From: Nautilus pompilius
Taxonomy: Eukaryota > Mollusca > Cephalopoda > Nautilida > Nautilidae
Length of the DNA stretch: 64,000 nt
Assembly (NCBI GenBank): GCA_018389105.1
Contig: JACATO010000591.1
Span: 420,501 to 484,500 of the forward strand
Reading direction: 5' to 3'
The notes under the pieces are model-generated. The model was given only the letters and a program-made list of their open reading frames with translations. It was not told where the DNA came from and made no database searches. Position 1 is the stretch's first letter. Each line of letters opens with the position of its first letter. Shown here in pieces: positions 38,101 to 50,100 of this stretch. The position numbers and the translations under genes are program-made.

Positions 38101-41100
38101 TCATGAACACTTGGGGGCCAACAGATGGAGGCTGTGAGCATCCAAACAAGCTCAGAGCATCTTCTTTGACCAGCAAGCACACTGCTAACTGGTTCATCAA
38201 TTGCTTGTCCAAATCTTTAATGCAAACGTTGAAGATATTTCAGTTCTTTTAACCAATCTACTGTGGGCATGTCCACCAACCAGTGTTGTAGAAACTGAGT
38301 GTGTTATGCTGTTTTCCTACAGTCACTAATGCTACATACTAGTAAATTTTTAAAGAATGTACTGATATCTTATATTTTATTTGCAGATGTTATTAATGCA
38401 TATGCATCATTATGGAGAAATGATAATGTGTGTGTGTGTCCAGTTAATTATGGAACACTAGTATGTATGTATATTGCATTCTGTATTAAGTATTATATGT
38501 CCATGTATTTAAGTTAGTTTGCTAAAACAGTTGTACTTTCTTTAATCAACTTTTATAAATAAACGTTACTAACTTTAACTTATCTTTGTTAGAGTTCAGT
38601 TATTGTAGAGGATGGCCTGTTTCCTTTTTTCTGAACTTAGATAATGATGATTTTTTAAAAAATTAATACATTAATGTAAAAAAAAAACTAATGCTATATT
38701 TGTTAATAAAATTGTCTGATTATCAACAAAGAGCATGCAGTCCTTTCTTCTGTAAACATGATCCAGTTGCGTAAGGATGACACTGAAATGCAAGAGGGAG
38801 GGGGAGATCCCATTATGGCAGTGCTATTTCAGCTGGGTTTCACCTGAATGCCCCTAGTACAGGGGTGACCAAACCGTGGCTGGCAGAAATACATTGGCTG
38901 AGACAGGAATCGTACAAGTCAGTGCTCACAATGGTAGTTTTAGTGGGTGTGGCTTGCGATTGCGTGATTGTGGCGTGTGTGGCTCTGTTGTGGGCAGTCA
39001 AATTGGCGGAGTGTTAGTGTGATTCTGGGTGCTGTAGAGTTTGGTTGGGTTCTGCGTGTGGGAGGAAGATTTTGCATTCACTGTTAAGGGAGGTAAACCT
39101 GTGTGTCTTATCTCCAATGTGTCACTGATTTATTACAAAGCCAGTAACTTGAAATGCCACAATGAAACAAAGCACAAGAACTTTTCGTTTGATTATCCAC
39201 CTAAATCAGAATTACGGAAAAACAAGTTAACTGTCTTAAAATCATCACTAAATAGCCAGCAGACACAGTTGACAACGTTCAGTAAGGAAGACGATACAAT
39301 GAGTGAAGCTAGTTTTGTTATATCGTGGAATATTGATTGTGCTAAATGCCCATATTATGATGGCGAATTTGTTAAGAATTTAGCTGAAGTTGTTGCAGTG
39401 TTAGATCCAAATAACACAGAACGTCAGCAACTAATAGCACAAACACCAGTTTCACGCCACACTAGAGAGAGGCGTATCTCCCAGATCAGTGCTGATGTTA
39501 CAGGCAAAATGCAAAATGATTAAAAGCATTCACTTGCATTCAGTTTAGCTCTTGACGAATCTACAGACATACAAGACAACCCACAACTGGTGGTATTTGT
39601 TCATTGTTTCCTCTGATGTAACTGTGAAAGAAGAGATGTTGGACTTAGTCACACTAAAAGAAACAACTTGTGGTGTTGACATTAAAAATGCACTTGAAAG
39701 AGCCTTAACAAATGCTGATGTTCCACTGGATAAACTCGTCAATGTTGCAACAGATCGAGCACCTGCAATGGTGGGAGAAAATGCAGGATTAATTGCATTA
39801 ATGAAAAGTGATCCCTGCTTTCCAGAGTTTCGCCCTGTTCATTGCATTATTCATTGTGAGCACCTGACAGCCAGATACTTTAAGTATGAAGATGTTATGA
39901 AATCTGTCCTTGAAATTGTCAATTACATACGCTTAGATGGGAAGACTCACTGACAGTTCAAAAATTTTATTGAAGAACTGGAGCCTGAAAATAAACCCAG
40001 TAATGTCTCTTTCTACTGCAGTGTGAGGTGGCTGTCAACCAGCAATGTCTTGAGTAGGTTTGTGGATCTGTTGTAGCCTATTATTACTTTTATTGAAGAA
40101 AAGGAAAGATTTTATCCTCAACTGTAAAATGAGGAATGGATGCAAGATCTAATGTTCCTTACTGATATAATGAATCATCTACAAACTCTCAACTTGGCTC
40201 TCCAAGGGAAAGATGGGATTGTTTCTGATCTTACTCAGACAATTTTCAGCTTTCAGAATAAAATAAGAGTTTTTCAAAGAGACATATTGTCAAGAAACTT
40301 CAGTCACTTTCCCAATCTCCAAAGGAGAGTAAATACATTCCCTGATATTGAAATAAAAGACCACAAACTGTAAGAATATAAAGATAAATTACAAGGACTG
40401 TTTGATAACTTCCTAGCCAGGTTTGAGGACTTGCAGAAGCTGAAGTCCTGTTTCGCCTTTCTTGTAAATCCATTCGTGGTTGATGTGATCAATGATGGCT
40501 GTCCAATTCTCGGCCCTCTGGTTACAGATTCATCTGCTGTGGAAATGGAACTAATGGAATTAGAGGAGGACCTGGGTCTAAAGATGATCCATAAATCCCA
40601 GTCTACAATTGAGTTCTGGAAGCAAGTTCCAGAAATAAAATATCCTGAACTGAAGAAGACCAGTGTGCAGCTCATCTCAACTTTCAGCACAACATACTGC
40701 TGTGAATCACTGTACTCTGTTATGAAGTTTGTGAAGTCAAAGCATCTTGCAATCCTTACAAATCAACACCTGACGGAGCTAATTCGTACAGCCTTGACAA
40801 TATATCAGCCAGATTTTCAACGACTCACAGCCAAGATAGAGACTCTTAATAATCAGTCAGAATTTTGAAAATATTTGTTATGTATGTATGTATGTGTACT
40901 TTTTGATTATTGAAAGTAATACAAATTAGCAGTTTAAAAACTGCATACATGAATAAACATTATTACGCACATGTATTTCTTAATATTTATATAAAATCTT
41001 TGTAACAAAATGTGCGCGTAAGAGTAAAAATGTATATGTAATATTTTTTCATGTCTTGCGGCTCTCAAACATCTGAAGTTTATTGTATGTGGCTCTTACG

Positions 41101-44100
41101 TTAAGCAGGTTTGGCCACCCCTGCCCTAGTACATCATGGTGCTATATATATCACAAAGTTTATCAAGCAGAAGAGCAATCAAAAGTTAAATTTTAAAATC
41201 AAACGCAGTAGTTTCCTTGGATATCAAAAAGGTTTTTCAAAATTATTGCACATTTTTAACTGGGTCCAACCAATATGACAATCATGAAAAGTGGGTAGGC
41301 TGTTTCCTTTAAAGATAAATTCTGTCCATTCCTAAACCAAGCATAAACTCTTATATCAATAAAATATATGCTTCTGAAAATTAAAAAAACAGCTAGTTCT
41401 TTAGTAATCTAGTAAAAAATATTCACAAAAACTCCTGTCCTTTCTCAAAAAATATATGAAATATACCCTTACATAAATCTTTCTTCCCAACCAGCCTTTG
41501 ACCATTAAGTATGCCTGCAAACAACATTTTGCTGTGGCTGCTGCATTAAGAACAGAACACTGGACTAAAATGTAAGACTGGCTTAACGCAAGTTATCAGT
41601 GTCTATTATTTTTTTAACTTTTGAAAACTGGACTGGACAGCCAAATTGCTGCTGAGGATTCATCACCACAAAGAATGAGCGCCAAGTTGTCACTCTTTTC
41701 TTAAATATATACATCACTTTTCCATACTACTTTCACTTGTCATCAAATAACAAACTGTAAATATCACTATGAAAAAGATGGAGGGGGTTAAAATCAGAAT
41801 GAGAAAGGATATGCTTGAAGGTATATATAAGTAATTTTTATAACAAGAAGAATGTAAATTCCCTAAACTTAAAATATGAACAGCAGAGTAAAATTTATTT
41901 TTAAAATATTTTCCTTCAAATATATAAATCTTTTGTCTACCTTTGTCCCATCAATCATCTGTTTTCATTTAATTCCATCAGTGAAATTCAACTGCTGGTC
42001 TATTAGAAACAATTGATGTGTATGTAAAGTATAGTGTTAAAGTGAAATCTAGAAACACTGAAGAACGTGACTTGTACTTACCATATGGCAATCCTTTATC
42101 CTGTAAAAACTTGAGTGCTTCAAGTATCTGCCTCCCATACATCTGAATCTTATTTATCTGTAGCGCCTGATAAGATTTAGGTTTTGCATACTTTTTCAAG
42201 AAATGTTCTTTAGGCTTGCACTTGTAAATATAGTCTCTGAGTGTGCCAACCTCATGAAACTGGCGAATAATCATTGCACCGTTCTCATTGGCTACTGAAA
42301 ATTCTATTGGATAAATATATGGATGCTGGAATAAAAGATAGAATAAGTATCACACAGCATTTGCATTTAAAATAATGTTGAACTGAAATAAAATGTCATC
42401 AGAGGTCCAGTATGTCATTTGTAGATAGAGCAGCTGAAAACTACTGATAATTTGTGGCCAAGAAAACAAAAAAATTAGTTCCGTGACATGAAACTATGAA
42501 AGAAATTTGATTTTCTTGTCTTGTATATGCTTCTTTTCATTGACCAAATCATTTTGTTCAGTGAACAAGTTTTTCAAACAAAGTAGGAATTTCAAAAAAA
42601 GTTCAAGCAATATCATGAACCAGCTTATCACCTTAGCAGCAGAAAAATTACTTAACTGCTGAGGTGCAGCTGTCTTTCAAAAAATACAAATCTATTTTGA
42701 AAATATTTAAATATTTTGCTTGAAAAGATAAAAACCATAATCTCACAGAACCCCTATAGTGAAATTTTCTCCCAATGAGCCAATAAGGTAAATTCAGTTT
42801 GTTAAGCTTCAATTAATGATTAACTACGAACATAATTTTTCTGCCATTAAAAAAATATTTTCTTCAAAACCATCAGGATTCTTGACAAGAGGTACCAAAA
42901 ATTAGCACGAGGAACTAAACACCTATCTACTATTGTTCTTTTAATCACAAGACAAAAAGCAATGAAGTTTTTTTAATATTTACCACGTAAAGGCAATATA
43001 TCTTTAATTTTAATCGGCAGGACAAGTAGTTTAGTGATCATGAAAATAAGTATCTCTTCAGAAGTGAAGAGACTTTACAGACCTAAATCCCAGATGACAC
43101 ATTAAAAGATTTTTTTATATATAAACAAAAAGTATATTTTGTACCTGTCTCCTGTCGTAACTGTCACAAATATGGGGAAATAATTTTGACTTCGTTCAGA
43201 CACTGCCATCAATAATTACTTGTACAAAAAAATAACTCTGTTTCTATTAACAAGGATATCACATGTTTACATACATTTATTTAAAACAAAAAAAACTTAC
43301 TTGTATGGATGAAAGCAACTTCACAATTGCAGTAGTTTCCTTTTCTGGAATAAATCTATCTGGTCCAAAACAACTCTTTAAAAAAAAGTAAAAGCACCAG
43401 TAAATTTTTTTTAAAACACACAAATCAATTTTTTAAAAATTGGTATAGAATATAAATCAATTAAAAAGTAATAATGCCTTGCATTTAGCAGTTTTTGCTG
43501 CAGTTCCAATTTTTTCAATTTAACTGAGTACAATAGAACTCATTACACCATTGTCTTCCCAACTAAAACAAAGCCAGTGAAAAAAATAGATTTTTATCCC
43601 AATTAGATTTAGCAATGTTTCAGGTACTTGCCAGTCACTACAAGGGAGACTACTCTGGCAAGAGTTCATAGTACCATGGTTATTCACTAGAGAGCGCTAT
43701 CCTTAGTAGACACATTGGGTCATTACTGCCAAATTTAGCAAGGGAATCCTTACTAGAACTCTTCATTTTTAGATGGAAGAAACCAAGCTAACCAGGGATC
43801 AAGCTAGAGCTCTCAATCTGGGCAGTCCAGTAACCTAAGCATTGACTTCCAGCCACCTTTCCTTATAAATAAAGATGATTACAGTTCTTAGATACATTTA
43901 ACTACAGAAATATCATTATTAAAACTGCATAAAGATACTATGAACTTAAGAAAAGTAATTATTTAAGTCTGAATAAATGTGTTAAAAAAGATGCTTTAAA
44001 CAATAATAAGCCTCTGGGATCAGCACAGATGCAGACTGACAAATACAGAAGATCACTCATGCAAGGTATTGTTTAAGTTAAAAGGAATCAATCATTACTA

Positions 44101-47100
44101 CTCTGTGTAGAAAATAGAACCAATCAAGTTACTGAGCCACCTAGGAAGACAACATAAGGAATAACTATTCCATCTTGATTATATAACAGAAGAAAATAAT
44201 TAGCTTAACAAATTATTTTACTGATTATGGCTCTTGTCTACTTCTAACTACTTTTTGTCTTCCAAAGAATTTACTAGTATTTTTTTATTTTTATTTTTAC
44301 CTTTTATGTAGGCACAACAATTATTTCTTGTTCAAAGCTCCTATAACTTGATTAGTACATCTTAAGGTATAACATAAAGGCATGTGTGCGCCTTTGTTTC
44401 TCATTTACACTGCAAGTGCAGCATCTCTTGGAGAGTCTACTGTTAGTACTGTTCCCTTGGGTTACTGTTCATACAGATGTTGCAGGAAGTGTTTTGTAAT
44501 CTGGAAACATTTGGGGAAGTTACTGAGAATCCTACTACATGTTTTGTTTATTTCTTTCTTAACAGTTTAATCTGCATTTTCTGAAAAATATTAGTTACCT
44601 GGATTTTAACAGATGCAGTATTTCTTTGATTTCCCTTTATTTTAATTAAACCTTTTTTAAGGATTTATTTGGAATTTATTTTGGGCCCAGATGTACCTAC
44701 TATATAATATAGGTGGTTAAAATAACTCATATTTCATAATTAATCAATTGTATCATCTTTAATTTACCTGGTACTTGCACAATAAATTTAAGATTCGGTT
44801 ATTGCAAAGGTCAAACTCTTTTATGATCATAGGATAACACTTAGAAGTTGCAGTGAATGAAATCCTCAGAAAGAGTTAAATAGTTTTTTTGTTGTTGTTG
44901 TTGTTGTGAGGGCTCCAAGAAATAACACTGAATTATACTTTATCAGCATTATCTTCGCTGACACGTTTAGGAAACCATTAGAAACAAGTGATAATTCTGT
45001 CAGTATGACCAGGTTATCCAGGTGAGGCAAAGCAGCAGAATGAAACAATCCCCGTTTTTTTCCAGTGGTTAATAACAGAGAAAAACTGTCACCATGATCA
45101 GGTCAATCTGTCAGAAAGGGGCTAGAAGATCAAATTCAATACATTATGAAGGTAGAAGAAATGTGAAAAATGATGAAAGATTCTCGATATTCATATAAGT
45201 GATAGATAAATGGTCCCTTGTTTTCTCAAAACTTTGCTTTCAGACACAAAAGATTTTTAGAAAATAGTAAAGATGGGAAATATTCAAAATAAACGATAAA
45301 AATAAAATCCATGATTATAATCCAAACAAAAATATGTAGAATTCCCTTTAAATGAAGGCAGCAAAATGTAGACAAAATATATAAAAGTGGAAAAGATAAT
45401 AAGGGGAAAATAAACTGTTTTTATTATAATATTTACATTATAAAACTGTTTGTAATAAAACTGCTTTGTTTCTGTTCATACAAATTGCTTTTTAAACTGT
45501 TCTGCTGCTAAATTTTCTCATTGTATAGCATATAATAGTAGTAGTTTTCTACATCACATCACTCTGTAAAATTACCTGCTAATGAATCAAAGTGGCTGTT
45601 TTACAACAAGGTCAGCAGGACACAATGCTGGGCCTCCCACAGCGAAACAGTTAATCAATCAAAATGCTTAAGTTTTATTTAAACAACAACAAAAAAATAG
45701 ACAAACTCCAATTTAAATCTATTGTGCAATTTTCTGACTAAAACTGAATGCACATTTGAAAACTGTCCAGACAACTTACCCAGCAGAGTACAAGTCTGTC
45801 TTTTGGCTCATTTATGGGTTTCACAAGAAAGTAATGCTTTCTTAATCTCCAGCCTGAAACAGATATACAACAAAACAACAAACAATCTAAGCTCAGCTTC
45901 TTTACATACTGCATATACAGATCTTGGATGTGCTTTCATTCTACAGTCAAAATGTTCAGGCTATGTTCCAGTTGAGGCAGGACTACTAAGAGGTTCTGCA
46001 GCAGATTTGACTGACAAAACTGGGAAATCTTTCAAAACAGAATATGTAAAAAGGCTTACAGATCAGTGTGCTTTAGTTTGAAATTCTGATTGATCCTTTC
46101 ACTAAGTTGTTTTTAGATTGTTTATTGTGTTTACATTAACCACTTTATGCTCACCAGCTTAGTATATACATTGTTCAGATATAGTAGTAAGTATTACATC
46201 CCCTCATAAGTGCTGCTCTTCTGGACCTTACAAAAAAAAATAAATAATTAGAATTAAAGTTATCTACTGAGATGTTTTTACATTTATATAAAGTATTATT
46301 CTTTGTATTTAACTAATAACTTACAAATCCACACTTGCTATTAATAAGAACATGAAAATAGAATTATAAAGATAACATATGGATGTAACTTATTTAATTA
46401 TTTTTCTTTTCTTTAGACTAAATTACATTTCTTTTCTCTTAACTCAAACCAGCAACGTTCTCTTTAGCAGCAGAGTAATCATAGACATTCATTCGGGATA
46501 AATCTAAGCAGTAGATTTAGGTTTTATCCAGAGAACTGACTGGTGAATCCAAAAAAACATTGCAATAATATTTCAGCAACAAGATAAAATAACAGTAAAA
46601 ATTAAAACCAACCAATGTTTTGGAGAGGTTCCACCATTTCCCAATTGAGCTCAGACCTAAACACCATTGACACGTGTTGCAAAGCAACTTCTGTAAATAT
46701 ACGAGTAACACAAGTACTAATTAATTAGTGAATATGATTAAACAGTCTTACCAGTAAAATTCCTTGATTACACACATCAACATATTGATTAAAATAACAC
46801 AATTTCATAAACTGTTAAGAAAGGTAAAGAAAGCATTTAATTCTTCCAGCACTATATAAAAGTTGACCTGTCTCCAAATTGTATATTTTTTTAAATAGAT
46901 AAAAATATACTTAATCATTAGTTTGTTTTAATGTAATAAAAGCTCTGTCTATTTTAAAGTATGAATAATGTCAAAAATGTGCTAATTCAATGATTTGATA
47001 CAGTAGCACTACTATATATTATTTCATAAAACAATGCTTAGTTAATGTATCCAGACAACCATTAACTCTCATGAAATTCAATACCAACAAATCATGGCAG

Positions 47101-50100
47101 AAAAATAATTAAAAAGGAAGAAAAAATGCATGTGCAATAGTCAGTCATAATAAAATGTTTACAAAATTAGCTTAATTTTTCCAGATGCATTGCTTATTTG
47201 TTATTGGACAGGAGTTCCTATTTCATAGAATAGGTTTGGTATGATAATGTAGGCCGAGAATATTTTTTTTTTTTTAATTCCAAATTCAAACTAAAAAATA
47301 CAATTGTCCTTCCCTTTTTTGATAGTGTTCAGATGTACAATAGCCAATGTGATATTTGACTGAGATTAAAAAGCATCACAATTTCAAGGAGACACAAAGA
47401 CCACGATAGAATCACTCTGAAGGTGCCATTTGTTTTTTCAATTATAAAAGTATTTAATTTAACAAAATGTAATACATTTTTTGATTTTTATAAGCATTGT
47501 TCATTGAGGTTATTTACAATACTGCTTAAATGTTTGCAAGAAATAGAATATCTTCAGAGAAAACAAATGTTTACAGAATTTTATTTAATCTTCGTAATTA
47601 TTAAACATCAAAGCAAACTACACTCAAGAACAATTTATAAAAAACATTTAAAACTGCTTAATGTAAAAATAACCACCTCTGGCTGCATTATTAATGCATG
47701 ATATGCTTGAGAAGCAACCCAATAATGCACAGATGATGCTGGCTTCATCTAATAGGTACTTGAACTGAAGATGCTAAGAAGTCAGTAACAATATAAAAGT
47801 GCGGTAAGCTGCTAGAAACTACATTTTTCCACAGTTTTTTTTAGCTCCAAGAAGCAATAACTACTATATGTACTAAGCATAAAGACTTGGCATATTCAAT
47901 AAAGGTGTTCCTTACAGAAGATGACATGTGACAAACTGAGGATGGCGAACAAATATATTAAGGTAACAAGTGAGAGAACATGCAACCTAGAAGCCACAGT
48001 GCAGTTAAATGACAATAACAAGGACAAAATTTTTCTAGTCTGTTTCAAGGTGGTGGCACAGATCTGATAAACTAAATGACTGCTGCATAACTAAGGGGTT
48101 TTTTAAAGCCAGTATTAAAAGCTGAAAATAAAGTTAAAGGGCTACAGTAAGAAAATTACATACTGCATTTGCTGAAATTGTATTCAGCTGAGCCAAAGTA
48201 AATGAAATAAACCACTTTTGTGTTGATCAAGCTTGCCAAGAAGTCAATCAAATTACACTTTTTAATTCCAAACCCAAAGTAAAATATAACTGCACTTTAT
48301 TTAATTTTCTTTTGACGAAGCCACAATAAAGAATAAGTGCTTTTCAAAAAAAAACTTATGGTAATTTTTTTAAATTCTCACTGAAAATCCAAACACCAAG
48401 TCGCAGTAATTATTTCTCCTATCCTAAAAGGTAACATCTAAATGGAAAGATGCTTCACAGATTAAATGAGTTGGTAAAAAAAATAATAAAATTAAAATTG
48501 TAAAAATCAGCATGGCAGCTTAGCACTCAACAAGCTGCAAATAAATTCAAAATAACACCACCAACACACCAAGACCATTCCTTCACAGCCCTAACCCTGA
48601 TCGTGGTGAGGGAATATTTCCCTGAAATGTAGATGTATTAGCTAGCACAGAAATCCCAAAATAATATCATCAAAAACATGTATTTCTTAGCTTGGCATTT
48701 CTGACAGTTAATCTCATTTATCTTCCAAATTATTCCCTTGTTTTTTTGTGTACACATTTGAGGTATAAATGAGTAAAGATGATCACAAATTACCTGCCAA
48801 ATTTGCAGAGTAGTTACTAGGATCCAGGAACTTCTTAACACTCAAACTGGACGACAACAGTAAATTGTTCAAAATACTAGAGAGGTAGTGCTGTGAATAG
48901 AAAGTTATAAAACATCATAAGTCCACTATTATTACTGGAAAATATATACTTTTGAAGATAGTACCATAAAAAAATTTTTTTTATATTTGATTGTCGGCCT
49001 TAATGTAAACAACCCATGTATATTTAGAATTACAAATTAGACAAAATATCATCATATATAGCAATCCAAAAGTAGATAGTTACCATATTCATCTACATAA
49101 TATATTATACCTACTTCTAATAAGACTTAGAACTCAGAACACTAAATTTTAAAACTATATAAAATGATTTTATTATTTATAACCTTATGTTCGCGCAGGA
49201 TGTTTCGCTCTCCTATATAAACTGTTGTTGATCTTTCTTAATCTAAGAACAGTTTTATATTTTATCAGACAGGCATAAAAGTTGGTTCTACCAATTTCAA
49301 AACTACTTCATTATTTTTTTGTTTTATCAGAAAAAAATTAAGATTTCAACAAAGAAAAGATGAAGATTTTAAAAATAATTTCTGTGTTGGCTCCCTCTAA
49401 TGGCGACAGAAAAGTTATCTGGATGCATATTTTAAGGAGATAAAGAAAAAATAATACATGCTCAAAGATTTAAGAATTTTTTTTAAAAATGCAAAAAATA
49501 GAAAAGGGAGATAACTGAAAGAATATAATACATCCATCCTTAAAATTAAAGAAATGATATGTAGCTAAACAATACAAGATCTTATAAAATGTTTTGTTTT
49601 GGCTTTATTTAAAAAAAAAAATTGTAATGTTGCACTCCACTTAAGACTAAGCAGAGCAGGAATATTGTGGGTAACTGTTAAGATTCTAAATGCATGTACT
49701 GCCAATTTTTTTTTCTAAAAAATAAAGAAAAAATCTGCTGCAGTCGTAATGAACTTCTAATTAGCATGTTGAAAGAAAATATTCAAAATAATGAATCCAG
49801 AGTACGGTTTCAGCTAAATACAACACAATGCTAGCTAATTATGGTTATAACAACAAAGCATCCACAAGAGAATGTATAACATTTGTTAGAAGCTTGAACA
49901 GAAAATGCCTACTAAAAATGCACCAAGTTTCATCATCATACCTATATAGTTTTGGCTATCAAAAATCATTTTCCTTTTAGTCCTGCAATGGTTTGAAAAT
50001 GACAGATATTATAGTCACCATAGTATTAATATATATATACTGGTTGCAAAATGATAGAGATACTGGAGATAAGTTACTTTTTTTTTTTAAACTACTATAA

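Larger units (their letters stand above)
34615..42081 (-). other. PXK intron 7, transposon-rich
   Basis: At about 7.5 kb this is the longest intron of the gene. More than half of it is class II DNA: a mariner (35271-36586), a mariner-derived foldback (37371-38049) and a hAT (38860-41123). A further repeat copy lies near 36860-36990. Confidence 0.85.

Noticed and set aside
40304..40690. Minus-strand frame of 128 codons inside the hAT
   Set aside because: Shadow of the plus-strand hAT transposase reading frame.
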